NCBI GenBank assembly: GCA_020634375.1 | Contig: JACKBX010000002.1 | Span: 1 to 64,000, forward strand | Direction of reading: 5' to 3' | DNA from: Ardenticatenaceae bacterium | Lineage (GTDB): Bacteria; Chloroflexota; Anaerolineae; Promineifilales; Promineifilaceae | Length of the DNA stretch: 64,000 nucleotides | Part shown: positions 51,659 to 60,500 of the stretch, in pieces | Layout: each line of letters begins with the position of its first letter | Position numbering within the stretch: position 1 is the first letter of the stretch | The notes under the pieces: generated by a model | Seen by the model: only the letters and a program-made list of their open reading frames with translations | Told to the model about the DNA's origin: nothing | Databases searched by the model: none | Position numbers and translations under genes: made by a program

Positions 51659-52696
51659 TTAATTAGCACGAAAAACCTGCAATGGGTTTTCCTTTGGGGG
51701 CACTCGTCTGTTCATACGGTTATTCACACTGTCAGGTGGATCAGTCACCATCAGTTTTTTAGCTTTGAAGTCAATAATTGGAATATTTGATGGTAATATT
51801 ATTTTTCCTGAAAAAGGATTGTCTGCATTTGTTTTTCGTGCAATCCACTTTCTGAAAGCATTTGCTAGATGTTCTCTTTTAATGGTGTTCTCGTCGTTAT
51901 CTCCATCCCTTAAGGCATTCAATGTGGCCTGTCTTAGTAACTGAACAATGTAGCCTACGACGCCTAGCGTCGCTTGATGAATTTCGAAGAGTAATTGGAG
52001 GCGGTCAATTTCAGAAGTTAGCTTAACACTCAAACCTAGTTCAAAATATGCGACAAATAAATGAAATTCTTCGATTGTGTTAACTTTATTGAAATCAAAC
52101 TGAAATGGCTCCAGTTTTTCTAAAATGAACAACCGATTAAGCTGCTTATTCGTTTTCAAAATTGCTTCAACACTTCCCTCGATCCCAACCACCAGAAAAG
52201 TTACTCTTGTCTCTTTGATTAATGATTTGAGCCAGTCCGAGACGAGTGTGAAATTATGGACTGTGTTAGTATTCGTTAAATGATGAAAGTCGTCCAAAAT
52301 CGCTAATTTTATTTCGCACTTTTCAAAAAAATTCACAATTCGATGATTCATCATCACGGTTGTGCCACGCCCTGCAGCGGGATCACCTAACGCAGTTAGC
52401 ATTGATTCTGCCATTCCTTTTACAGTCACGGGAGATGGTGTATGCATATAAAAAACAGGAATTTTTGTACCGTTTTCTGTTTCATAACGAGGAAATGTGC
52501 GTGCATATGCTTGAACTAGTGTGGATTTGCCTGCCCCAGGGAGACCTTCGAGCGCAAGACAAGATGGTTCCCCTGCGAGGAGAGAATCATGCTGGCACGC
52601 ACGGATCAGTTGATGCAGCTCATTAAATCGTGGATAACGAATCAAAAAATTCTTGGGTATTTCGGGGAAGTCATTTTTTGTTTGATAGTTCATCAT
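51659..52696 (-). CDS. tnsC: TnsC/TniB-family AAA+ transposition regulator
   Basis: 345 aa. Walker A GLPGAGKST (51-59) and Walker B LAILDD (131-136) with FHHL following, as in TniB/TnsC ATPases. These form filaments on target DNA and connect target selector and transposase. Starts 9 nt after the tnsB stop. Size is between TniB (about 300 aa) and Tn7 TnsC (555 aa). The C-terminal tail (about 280-345) is basic and probably disordered. Confidence 0.9.
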   Translation of the reverse strand: MMNYQTKNDFPEIPKNFLIRYPRFNELHQLIRACQHDSLLAGEPSCLALEGLPGAGKSTLVQAYARTFPRYETENGTKIPVFYMHTPSPVTVKGMAESMLTALGDPAAGRGTTVMMNHRIVNFFEKCEIKLAILDDFHHLTNTNTVHNFTLVSDWLKSLIKETRVTFLVVGIEGSVEAILKTNKQLNRLFILEKLEPFQFDFNKVNTIEEFHLFVAYFELGLSVKLTSEIDRLQLLFEIHQATLGVVGYIVQLLRQATLNALRDGDNDENTIKREHLANAFRKWIARKTNADNPFSGKIILPSNIPIIDFKAKKLMVTDPPDSVNNRMNRRVPPKENPLQVFRAN

Positions 52697-52705
52697 AAAC
52701 CTTTT

Positions 52706-54715
52706 TTATTCAGAATCATTCTGCTCCAACGACCAGCCTGCGTGATCTACGTTGTCCAGATTCAAATCCAAATCCTTGTTGTTCAACTGTGCAAGACTGC
52801 TGTCTTCCTGGTCTCCTGTGAGATGAACATCATTGCCTTTCTCTTGTTGCTCACGATATATTTGATCACCCGACTTACCCCCATAGGCAAACCTGGCTGC
52901 ACGTTTTCGGGTGACCAATTTTTTACGCGCCATACTTTCGGCGGCAAGTTCTCTGAGCACACGTTTCGTTTCAGCCAGAGCATAAATGTCAACTTTTTCA
53001 CGATTTTCCCTAGCATATCGCTTAATTGCGTTGTGTTGCCATAGTGAAAGACCTGTAGCGTAATCAGTGGCAAGCGCTGGAACCTCCAGATACTCTCTCG
53101 TGACCGGATTTAAGACATGGACTGAACTCAAATCAGCAGGATCATATTTAATTTTGGCTTTTTCTTTTTTCAGATTTGTCCGAATAACGGATAGGTCATC
53201 ACAGTTGTACCGTAAGCCAAACAGATCAACGCCATAATGCCAAATCTTTCTGTCTTGTGTGCGACCAAGCAGGACATTGATGTCATCCAGCCGTCTTGGC
53301 AAACGGGGAGAAAAACCCTGCGCTAAAGCCTCCTCCCACCGCCTTGCGGGGATGCTATTAATCCCTCGGTGGAATTGTTCAGCGTAGAAGTCAATTAAAA
53401 AAATGACGATCATTTTTTGTAAAAAACTATACGTGAGTACAGCATTATCTACACTGTTGTAGTTTCCACGTTCATGGATGCTTGAAAAGGTTGTTCCTCC
53501 GAATTTGTGAATGAGGCCAGTGTTCATCGTGCCGAAAAATCTCTCAACCTGCGGTTTTAAGTGGGGCGTGTGAAAGGGGACTTGCGACAAATCGATTCCC
53601 AGCTGATAGCAAGAATCACGAAGGTCATTTCCGATAAATTCTTTGGCGTTGTCAATCCATATAGAAGCAGGAATGCCGTAAGAAATCCACCCATGTTTCG
53701 TGCCATATAATTTTTGAATATCTGGCTTTGGACGCATAGTATGTGCCAGGCAAGATAGAGTTGTGAGATACGAGGGTGGTTCAAATCCCAAATAAAATCC
53801 TCCAGGATATTCGGCGTATTCGTCGAGCGCAAAAGTCAAACAAGCTCTTCCCAGGGGAAGCAATGTTTCATCATCTAAAATAATGTTGTCGATAGTTGTG
53901 GTATCCAGTGCCAGGCGCTGAAAGGGGCGCGTTGCGCGTATCATGATACCGAATTGTTTTCTTTCCTGGTTGGTGCTTTTTTTGCCTTTTTTGACGACTG
54001 ATTTTTTATAATTGTCTACCTGTTCCACTCGTCGATGAATAGTTCGTTCTGATGGAGCTTTCAATAATTCACTTTCATCCCGTTGTGCATTTTCCTCGTG
54101 GATTCGTAACATAACTTCATCAACCACATCGCACGCTGGTACAGATTCTCGAACCATGTAGATGTCATCGATCACTGTTTGAATAATGAATTCCACCTCA
54201 TTAGATAAGCGTCCTTTGCCTTTCCCGCCTCTATTTGGCGAGGGTACAAGGGCACGCAATTCACCGAGTGTATATAGATGAATCCATTTATAAATGCTGG
54301 TGACACTAACTGAGTTCAGAAATTCGCGTTTTAATGTGGGCTCATTCTGAATTTGCAAAGTTGATTTCACTTCTTCGACGCGATTTTTAACAGCTTCGAT
54401 TGTACGTGAATTAGAATCCAAGAAAGGTTTTATGACCCACAGTCGGTATTTAGCAACTTCTCGTTGCCAGTTTGAACAGTCTCCAATATCTTGAAAATGG
54501 ATAACAGCTTTCACAACTTTATTACCATTGTTTTCTTCGATGAATTCCAGTTCACCGTCAAAGAAAAGAGTAATTAAATGTGTAATCGTAGTTGTTTCAA
54601 TCTCACCAGTGGTGATTTTCTCAATATTGAGTTTACTGTCTTTCAGTAGATTTTTTACTTGATAGACAGTTCCATTCATGTGAAAGTACGTTCCAGAAGA
54701 GAATCGATTACTCAT
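52706..54715 (-). CDS. tnsB: TnsB/TniA-family DDE transposase
   Basis: 669 aa. N-terminal HTH regions (about 135-235; VSVTSIYKWIHLY, SERTIHRRVEQV), then the rve integrase fold with catalytic D271 (LALDTTT), D355 (WIDNAKEF) and E391 (QVERFFGTM). A Mu-type C-terminal beta-barrel (YDPADLSSVHVLNPVTREYLEVPA) and a charged tail for TnsC contact follow. It cuts the 3' ends and joins them to target DNA. The start overlaps the tnsA stop by 4 bases (ATGA). Confidence 0.94.
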   Translation of the reverse strand: MSNRFSSGTYFHMNGTVYQVKNLLKDSKLNIEKITTGEIETTTITHLITLFFDGELEFIEENNGNKVVKAVIHFQDIGDCSNWQREVAKYRLWVIKPFLDSNSRTIEAVKNRVEEVKSTLQIQNEPTLKREFLNSVSVTSIYKWIHLYTLGELRALVPSPNRGGKGKGRLSNEVEFIIQTVIDDIYMVRESVPACDVVDEVMLRIHEENAQRDESELLKAPSERTIHRRVEQVDNYKKSVVKKGKKSTNQERKQFGIMIRATRPFQRLALDTTTIDNIILDDETLLPLGRACLTFALDEYAEYPGGFYLGFEPPSYLTTLSCLAHTMRPKPDIQKLYGTKHGWISYGIPASIWIDNAKEFIGNDLRDSCYQLGIDLSQVPFHTPHLKPQVERFFGTMNTGLIHKFGGTTFSSIHERGNYNSVDNAVLTYSFLQKMIVIFLIDFYAEQFHRGINSIPARRWEEALAQGFSPRLPRRLDDINVLLGRTQDRKIWHYGVDLFGLRYNCDDLSVIRTNLKKEKAKIKYDPADLSSVHVLNPVTREYLEVPALATDYATGLSLWQHNAIKRYARENREKVDIYALAETKRVLRELAAESMARKKLVTRKRAARFAYGGKSGDQIYREQQEKGNDVHLTGDQEDSSLAQLNNKDLDLNLDNVDHAGWSLEQNDSE

Positions 54716-55383
54716 AATAGACCTCCGATTTTTTGGTGAGAAATTGGTGTATATGCAGCTAAACAGACTAAAGACTCTTGAGAAATTGGCGCATTTTCGA
54801 GAGCAATAAACACATGATGATGATATGCCAGATACATGATAGGCATGAAAACCGCAACAGGACTTCCAGGGGAAACGGCCGTCATCAAATCTTGCAATCG
54901 CATCCAGTCGTTGTGGTTGCGTAGGGTTTGCAAAATGTGCATTTCTACGTTAGATGGCACATGATGACGTGCATAATATGTGAGATGCTCAATGTTTTGA
55001 ACACGATAATTGTTTCTGAGCAGTTGATCAGTGATGATTAAAAAAGCCCAGCCTTGTGCCCGGCAATATTGATCGGCCGCAGCGTATTTGCGCGAATTTT
55101 CTTCATCATCCACATGCGCACGCGACTTGCATTCAATGAGATAGATATCATCATCTGTTTCAACTTTGAAATCTGGCGTATAGTGATATTGTTTTGACTC
55201 AAACTCGTAATCTATGGTGAGCGGCTGCTCCTCAAATGCGAAAACTGATGGATCGTAGTCCAGACAGCGGATGACATCACGTTCAATGAGCGATTCGTAA
55301 AATATCATCCGATCCATTTTGATTGACGGGAAATGACCAATGATATTACGGCCGTAGCTAATTTTCCTCTTACGAACCGGCAT
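54712..55383 (-). CDS. tnsA: TnsA-family endonuclease
   Basis: 223 aa. N-terminal restriction-enzyme-like catalytic fold with E34 (SLIERD), D71 (YTPDF) and E84/K86 (IECKS), followed by a winged-helix-like C-terminal part. It cleaves the 5' strands so that the element moves by cut-and-paste rather than by cointegrate. Its presence separates this element from Tn5053-type (TniABQ) transposons. The start lies within the end of the small upstream gene (14-base overlap). Confidence 0.92.
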   Translation of the reverse strand: MPVRKRKISYGRNIIGHFPSIKMDRMIFYESLIERDVIRCLDYDPSVFAFEEQPLTIDYEFESKQYHYTPDFKVETDDDIYLIECKSRAHVDDEENSRKYAAADQYCRAQGWAFLIITDQLLRNNYRVQNIEHLTYYARHHVPSNVEMHILQTLRNHNDWMRLQDLMTAVSPGSPVAVFMPIMYLAYHHHVFIALENAPISQESLVCLAAYTPISHQKIGGLL

Positions 55384-55747
55384 TGTTTTCCTCCTTGTCC
55401 GTGATCGAACTCACAGATTGATATTCTACAATTCGCAGATTGCCATCCGCGATGCCGCGTGCTAGCGTGGTGAGAGTTAATCCATATTTCGTTAGTATTT
55501 GTTCAAATGCTCTGAGTTGTTTTTCGTTTTTGAATTCGCATGTGCGACGATAGCGTGTTTCGATTAATCCTAAAGCACGGATGACACGCACTGATCGACT
55601 ACGATTGTGAAACGTTTTCCAAACAGCGGCCGGGCTGATGGACTGCCCGATGCGGTCACTTAACTCATCAGATACTCCGCGCCATGTTCGTTTCTCTTTT
55701 TTTAACAGAGACAAACGCTTTTGTATCTCGTGGATATTAGACATCAT
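55370..55747 (-). CDS. small HTH-like protein at the head of the tns operon
   Basis: 125 aa, no recognised family. The first 60 residues (RLSLLKKEKRTWRGVSDELSDRIGQSISPAAVWKTFHNRSRSVRVIRALG in shorter pieces) read like an HTH: an initial helix, SPAAVWKTF as recognition helix and a basic stretch. The C-terminal tail is acidic. It overlaps tnsA by 14 bases, so it is the first gene of the transposition operon. Likely an operon regulator or an accessory protein. GGAGG precedes the ATG. Confidence 0.6.
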   Translation of the reverse strand: MMSNIHEIQKRLSLLKKEKRTWRGVSDELSDRIGQSISPAAVWKTFHNRSRSVRVIRALGLIETRYRRTCEFKNEKQLRAFEQILTKYGLTLTTLARGIADGNLRIVEYQSVSSITDKEENNAGS

Positions 55748-55924
55748 TTAACCTCCAAACTAGCCACAGGCTGTTTGTTACACAGGTAACACGTTATATC
55801 AGCGGAAATCTCTAAACGGAATTTATGCAGACACTAATGAATGACGAGTTTTCCAATTGCGCCAGTAACACATCCGTTGAAACCGGGTGTGCTAAAAAAT
55901 ATTCAATTTACTAGTATTAGGGGG
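55748..55924. other. region where the right end of the Tn7-like element would be expected
   Basis: In Tn7-like elements the end lies upstream of tnsA. Short repeats such as GTTACACAGGTAACAC (55787-55802, an imperfect dyad GTTAC/GTAAC) and GCCAGTAACACATCC (from about 55860) are visible, but I cannot define a terminal repeat or a target duplication by eye. Confidence 0.3.
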
Positions 55925-56446
55925 TTAAATCAGGTCGTACTCAAAAGACGATGGCAGTGGAAAAATGTAATGAATTCGATTGACTAGAATCTGTTTACAT
56001 CGAATTTGTCTGGCAGCCATTGCAATTTGCACACTAAGATTTTTCACTAAAAATGCAACGTGCTCAGGGTTTGTGAAAAATAACTTTGAGAGAATGATGC
56101 AAAAATAACTTACAGACGGCAGGGGAAATCGAAAAAATCTGGCAACCGGAGAAATGAGGATATTGAAATAAAACCAGATTTTCATGGAGAGTCCAACAGC
56201 TTTTTCGTAAAAATATGCAATATACCAGATCAGGATTAATGCAAATGTCACAAACGGTATTGTAGAAACAATCGATTTAGCAAACGATTCATACAACACC
56301 CAATTTTGATTGCATATTAATGCACCGAGAACTAAAAAACCTAGAACAAGCGCTGATACGTAAAATTGAGCGGTGCACAAATCTTCTACACCCAACATGT
56401 TGCCAGACACAATTCCACGAAACCGCAAATTTGGATATTTTTGCAT
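55925..56446 (-). CDS. small membrane protein of unknown function
   Basis: About 173 aa with at least three hydrophobic helices (FYVSALVLGFLVLGALIC, IPFVTFALILIWYIAYFY, WFYFNILISPVARFFRF) and an unusually Phe/Tyr/Ile-rich composition, encoded in A/T-rich DNA unlike the core genes. I choose ATG 56446 with AGGAAA about 8 nt upstream; the TTG at 56464 is an alternative. It is divergent from the XRE gene across a shared operator-like region, so it may be the regulated target. Possibly cargo of the transposon. Confidence 0.5.
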   Translation of the reverse strand: MQKYPNLRFRGIVSGNMLGVEDLCTAQFYVSALVLGFLVLGALICNQNWVLYESFAKSIVSTIPFVTFALILIWYIAYFYEKAVGLSMKIWFYFNILISPVARFFRFPLPSVSYFCIILSKLFFTNPEHVAFLVKNLSVQIAMAARQIRCKQILVNRIHYIFPLPSSFEYDLI

Positions 56447-56474
56447 CACATATTTCCTGAGCAACTATGATGTT

Positions 56475-56540
56475 CATTGTTAATAACATTGCATGTTATT
56501 AATGACCATAGAAAATTATTAATAACATATTAACAATGAT
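56475..56540. promoter_or_regulatory. operator-like repeats between divergent genes
   Basis: CATTGTTAATAACAT (56475-56489) faces ATGTTATTAATGA (56493-56505), and ATTAATAACAT (from about 56518) faces ATATTAACAATGA. That gives two back-to-back dyads of the same word, in the space between the membrane protein gene and the XRE gene. This is the expected site of autoregulation by the XRE protein. Confidence 0.6.
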
Positions 56541-56613
56541 TTCTTGAATTGCAACAGCGAAAATGATAAATTGATTGTGCAAACGGAATAATGATGTAGG
56601 AGAGAGTGTGGTA

Positions 56614-56850
56614 ATGGATAAGGATCACTTTCAAAAGAGGAAAATGGAAATAGCAGATAATATCCATTGGGCTCGACGCAAAAAGGGATGGACTCAAAAA
56701 CGATTAAGCGAAGAAATAGGCTTTATTTCCCGTCAGAAGTTATACCGAATTGAAAAAGGGACTGTTGATTTAACTATTTGCGAATTGGAAACGCTTGCTG
56801 ATATGTTAGATGTTTCCTTGAATGACTTGATAGACCCCCGGCCTTATTAA
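56614..56850 (+). CDS. XRE/Cro-family HTH regulator
   Basis: 78 aa. It is a five-helix Cro/CI-type domain: ADNIHWARRKKGWTQKRLSEEIG (two pieces: helix 1 and the turn) and the recognition helix ISRQKLYRIEKG, followed by ICELETLADMLDVSLNDLI. The start is ATG 56614 with AGGAGAG upstream; a longer frame to 56575 lacks a ribosome site. Probably represses the divergent membrane protein gene and itself through the dyads at 56475-56540. Confidence 0.85.
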   Translation: MDKDHFQKRKMEIADNIHWARRKKGWTQKRLSEEIGFISRQKLYRIEKGTVDLTICELETLADMLDVSLNDLIDPRPY

Positions 56851-57054
56851 ATGGAAAAGTCGTGATTCTTGAACGCGCACTTTCGTGCAGAGAAAGGCTT
56901 TTCTTTGCATATTATGCAGGCAACATGGCACAATACCATTAACCATCGTTCCCTCCCAAACAATATTCCAACATAATGGTGACCGTGTTTCTATTTACAT
57001 GGTAATGCGAAAACAGATGAGTTATCTTCCACTCGCTTGGTCAGTGATCTCAAA

Positions 57055-57393
57055 TTAAATATCTAACCGAATATAGTCCTCTGTAAGGATGTGTGCATGT
57101 TCCGGGCACAGGACAACCAACGGCCGTTCCCTAACCGGTCGTCCACTGGCAATCGTGAAATACTCAACGGGAGACATCCGCCAGAGAATTTGCAACACCT
57201 TCTCGACAGGCGGCCACATCACCGTATATCTAAACTCAGCTTCATCATAGGTGGCGCTCTCAACCACTTCATGCTTTTTGCGACAATACCGCCGCAGATG
57301 ATAGACGAGAGAATCTGACTCAAGATTGAGAAGCTCCACTGGCAACGTTTCTCCCCCAAACAGGTAACATGCGCCCTCCTCGCCACACACCAT
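57055..57393 (-). CDS. hypothetical protein, 112 aa
   Basis: No family recognised. Cysteines in VCGEEGAC near the N-terminus and LCPEH near the C-terminus suggest a small zinc-binding unit. The middle (EFRYTVMWPPVEKVLQILWRMSPVEYF) is rich in aromatics. The start is uncertain and the 5' end touches a restriction-enzyme remnant on the other strand, so the gene may be truncated or spurious. Confidence 0.35.
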   Translation of the reverse strand: MVCGEEGACYLFGGETLPVELLNLESDSLVYHLRRYCRKKHEVVESATYDEAEFRYTVMWPPVEKVLQILWRMSPVEYFTIASGRPVRERPLVVLCPEHAHILTEDYIRLDI

Positions 57394-57503
57394 ACACCCT
57401 GGAAACCGACCTCAACCGGCAAGTCTACGCCCTCTTCCACCTGACGCCGGAAGAAGTCCAAATCATCGAAACCAGCACCAAATACAACTACGGCGAGGTG
57501 TAA
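57393..57503 (+). pseudogene. C-terminal remnant of a restriction-modification-type enzyme
   Basis: A 36-codon open stretch ends in a TAA. It reads LETDLNRQVYALFHLTPEEVQIIETS plus KYNYGEV (given in two pieces: LETDLNRQVYALF, HLTPEEVQIIET). The pattern 'ID..VY.LY.LT.EEI..IE' is the usual last segment of Type IIG/Eco57I-like and PglX-like methyltransferases. No upstream part exists here, so this is a leftover of a deleted defence gene. Confidence 0.55.
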
Positions 57504-57515
57504 TAGGCTCCAAAA

Positions 57516-58541
57516 TCAAATAGAATTAAGAACGCGACCGGAACGGAACAGACGCAAGCGGCGTACCGCAATAAATCCTATAAAAATGGGCAGCCAGAAG
57601 CTAAAAGCGCGGAACGTGAGGGTTACGGCCGTTCCAATCGCCAATGGCAAATGAAAGCCCACATAAAATGCGGGTAAGACCACTTCCACAAATCCAATGC
57701 CATCCGGCGTCGGTGACACATTGGTAAAAAGAACGGTCATGGCATACCCGGCCAGAATGATTGGCAATGAAGCTGGCAGTTGGAAGGCAAAAAAGATAGC
57801 CATTAACCCAAAGATGGCAACGATGTGTGCGGCAAAAGCTGCGAAAACCACCCACCAAAGGCGACGCGGCGACGCGGTAATCGCCCGTCCGGCAGCGGCA
57901 AACTCCGATGATTGCCGCGCGGCCCAGCCAGTATCCAACAGATTGGGGCGATGAACGAGTTGCCCCGCACGATTGACCAGCCACTGTATGCCTTGCAGTA
58001 GTTGTTGCAGCCGGGTTTCATGGGAATGGCCCAGCCACAATAACCCCATTAATCCCACGATGGTCGTCGTTAAAATGAAGGCACTGGTGAGTTGCACGGC
58101 CGTTACCATTCCTTGTCCCAACATAAAAAGCAACACACCGCCTAATCCCAACAAAAACACACCCACAAAAGCAATATAAAACAACAAGGCTCCGGCAAGC
58201 GTGCGCGATGGAGATTGTTGGCGGCGACGGGCATCATCCACAAAAAGCGCCATGCTGGCTGTGCCACCCATCGGCGCAGTGGAATCAATAAAGGTCGCAG
58301 CCAGAGTCAGCGGCAGCAATCCGCGCCACCGCGATGAAACGCCCACCGCGCCAAATGCCGCCTGATAAATGAGCGCGAATAAGCCGAAGTACACCAATCG
58401 CAAAGCGAAAGCTGCGGCCAGCCAGGGCCACTGCGCTTGAGCAATCGCTAAACCAACCTGGCGTAAATCCACCAGATTTGTCCGCAAAAACCAGACAAGG
58501 CTCACCAACATGAAAAGGTAGAGGATGTGTGTTTTTTTCAT
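57516..58541 (-). CDS. LPG_synthase_TM (UPF0104) family membrane protein
   Basis: About 341 aa with eight or so membrane helices and family hallmarks: LALRLVYFGLFALIYQAAF, FIDSTAPMGGTASMALFVDDARR, and the late NVSPTPDGIGFVEVVLPAFYVGF. Members form the flippase-like membrane part of lysylphosphatidylglycerol synthase, or act alone in lipid or glycan transport. No aminoacyl-transferase domain is fused or adjacent, so the substrate is unknown. Tandem ATGs at 58544/58541 follow GGAACAAA; the ORF to 58562 is possible. Confidence 0.88.
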   Translation of the reverse strand: MKKTHILYLFMLVSLVWFLRTNLVDLRQVGLAIAQAQWPWLAAAFALRLVYFGLFALIYQAAFGAVGVSSRWRGLLPLTLAATFIDSTAPMGGTASMALFVDDARRRQQSPSRTLAGALLFYIAFVGVFLLGLGGVLLFMLGQGMVTAVQLTSAFILTTTIVGLMGLLWLGHSHETRLQQLLQGIQWLVNRAGQLVHRPNLLDTGWAARQSSEFAAAGRAITASPRRLWWVVFAAFAAHIVAIFGLMAIFFAFQLPASLPIILAGYAMTVLFTNVSPTPDGIGFVEVVLPAFYVGFHLPLAIGTAVTLTFRAFSFWLPIFIGFIAVRRLRLFRSGRVLNSI

Positions 58542-58704
58542 CATTTTGTTCCTTGTTTTCAAACGTAGCAGGCTGAATTAAGAAGAAGATGAAGCGGGGA
58601 ATCTGACATTGGAGGACGGCCGTTTCCCACCCAAACACGAAAAAGCAAAATCAGTCGTTGACTTAAACTACAATTTACCTTGCCGGGGTTTAATCTCCAA
58701 TGTA

Positions 58705-58772
58705 GCGAGTGAGGAGTGGCAGGTGACAAGTTCACCCCATCACCCTTTCACCTCTTCACCCCTTCATTTGTA
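58705..58772. repeat. quasi-palindromic spacer of GAGTGAGGAG / CTCTTCACC words
   Basis: Left part gcgagtgaggagtggcaggtgacaag, right part ttcaccccatcaccctttcacctcttcacc. The halves are imperfect complements in the leader of the ABC ATPase gene. Confidence 0.5.
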
Positions 58773-58786
58773 AAGGAGATTAACCT

Positions 58787-59557
58787 ATGACAACACCAGC
58801 AATTGAAACGCATGAATTAACCAGAAAGTACGGCGAGAAAACGGCCGTTGACCACCTCACCCTCACCGTGCCACGAGGCGAAATCTTTGGCTTTTTGGGG
58901 CACAACGGGGCGGGCAAAACCACCACCATCAGCCTGCTGACGACCCTGCTGCTGCCCACATCCGGTAGCGCCCAAATCTTTGGCGATGATGTGGTACAGC
59001 AAAACCGAGCCGTGCGGCAGCGCATTGGCTATGTGCCGGAAAATGTGCGCCTCTACAACGACCTGACTGTCGCCGAAAACCTGCGGTTTTTGGGTGAATT
59101 ATCGGGCGTGCAGAATGCGGACGGCCGTCTCGCAGAAGTCCTGCAACTGTTAGAGCATCCCGAATGGCGCGATTGGCGCGTGGGTACATTCTCCAAAGGG
59201 ATGCGTCAGCGCATTGGCATTGCCCAGGCGCTGCTGCACCAACCGGCCGTCCTCTTTTTGGACGAACCCGCCTCCGGGCTAGACCCGGAAGGGCAGCGGG
59301 CGATTGGCGACCTGATTGTGCGGCTCAATCATGAGTTTGGCATCACCATTTTCATGAACACCCATCAGCTTTCGGAAGCGGCCAAATTGTGTACCAGCAT
59401 TGGCATCATGAATCACGGCCGTCTCGTGGTGGCCGACACCTTAGCCAATGTGATGCGACGCTTCCCGGATACCCCTTCGCTGGAAGAAATCTATTTGCAA
59501 GTCGAGCGGCGGGAAGCGCAAAACGGCCGTGTTCCAGCAGCGGTAGGAGTAGCCTAA
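58787..59557 (+). CDS. ABC exporter ATPase (NosF/CcmA-like)
   Basis: 256 aa. Walker A GHNGAGKTT (about 39-47), a Q-loop region VPENVRLYND, signature FSKGMRQR, Walker B LFLDEPASGLD, and switch His in NTHQLSE. The LSGGQ signature is replaced by FSKGM, common in ATPases that serve ABC-2 permeases. It is the first gene of a cluster with two permeases and a NEW3-domain protein. AAAGGAG precedes the ATG. Confidence 0.92.
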   Translation: MTTPAIETHELTRKYGEKTAVDHLTLTVPRGEIFGFLGHNGAGKTTTISLLTTLLLPTSGSAQIFGDDVVQQNRAVRQRIGYVPENVRLYNDLTVAENLRFLGELSGVQNADGRLAEVLQLLEHPEWRDWRVGTFSKGMRQRIGIAQALLHQPAVLFLDEPASGLDPEGQRAIGDLIVRLNHEFGITIFMNTHQLSEAAKLCTSIGIMNHGRLVVADTLANVMRRFPDTPSLEEIYLQVERREAQNGRVPAAVGVA

Positions 59558-59559
59558 TC

Positions 59560-60498
59560 ATGAATACCTCTCTGATTATCGCCCGCAAAGAGTTCCGCGC
59601 CGCCTTCCGCAACCGGCTCTTTTTAACCATCACCCTGCTCTTTTTGGGGCTGTCCATCCTCTCCGTTTATATCGGCAGCACGACCAAACGGGCTGAGATG
59701 CGGATTTACAACGAAACGGTTGCCTCGCTTCAGGCAGAGGGGGCGGCGGTCATCCCGACCGCGCCGGAAATCCACACCCTCACCATTTTGTCGAACTTGA
59801 CGGAATATGTCGCAATTGTGGGCGCGATTTTGGCCGTCATTTTAGGCTACAATGCGCTCATCGAAGAGAAGGAATCGGGCGGCTTGAAGCTGATTTTGTC
59901 GCGCCCGGTATATCGTGACCAGTTGTTGATTGGCAAATTGTTGGGGAATACGGCCGTTATCGCCACCCTCCTCGCCCTCGTATTCATCTTCAACCTGGTC
60001 TTGCTGGTCATCATCGGCGGCATCTGGCCCACCGTTGGCGAGGCGGCGCGTCTCTTGACCTTCACCGTCATCGCCCTGGCTTACATGCTCATCTTTTTAA
60101 CGGTGTCCATGTTCCTCAGCATCCGCCTGAACAATGGGGCGACGGTCTTCCTCATTTCGCTGACGCTGTGGGTACTGGTTAGCTTTGTCGTGCCGCAAAT
60201 GGCCGATGCGATGATGACGAACAGCAGCGTGGTCAACAGCATCAACGGGGCGATTAACCAGATTCCGCAGGACACAGCCGTTTCTCAGGCTATCAACTAT
60301 CTGTCTCCGACGTGGCATTTGCGTAACATCGGCGGCCAACTGCTGCAATTTGCCCCCGGCAGCGGCGTCATCAGCGCCGGAACCCTGGTCGGCCACACGC
60401 TGGCAACGCTTCTGGTTTTGTTAGCGCCCACTGCCGCCTTTATCGCTGCCGGATTCAATGTATTTCAGCGCAACGAGACGCTGGTTTTGGAGAGTTAA
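59560..60498 (+). CDS. ABC-2 permease (NosY-like), first of two
   Basis: 312 aa. It starts IARKEFRAAFRNRLFL and has six helices with a long first extracytoplasmic loop, the conserved EEKESGGLKLILSRPVYRDQLLIGKLLGN segment (pieces EEKESGGLKLIL and SRPVYRDQ) being diagnostic. I start at ATG 59560, 2 bases after the ATPase stop with TAGGAG upstream; the open frame to 59389 is an artefact. Pairs with the ATPase at 58787. Confidence 0.9.
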   Translation: MNTSLIIARKEFRAAFRNRLFLTITLLFLGLSILSVYIGSTTKRAEMRIYNETVASLQAEGAAVIPTAPEIHTLTILSNLTEYVAIVGAILAVILGYNALIEEKESGGLKLILSRPVYRDQLLIGKLLGNTAVIATLLALVFIFNLVLLVIIGGIWPTVGEAARLLTFTVIALAYMLIFLTVSMFLSIRLNNGATVFLISLTLWVLVSFVVPQMADAMMTNSSVVNSINGAINQIPQDTAVSQAINYLSPTWHLRNIGGQLLQFAPGSGVISAGTLVGHTLATLLVLLAPTAAFIAAGFNVFQRNETLVLES

Positions 60499-60500
60499 CC

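Noticed and set aside
49445..55747. CRISPR-associated transposon
   Set aside because: TniQ, TnsA, TnsB and TnsC are present but no Cas12k, Cascade gene or repeat array is visible in the window, and TniQ is of the long TnsD-like type with its own HTH domains.
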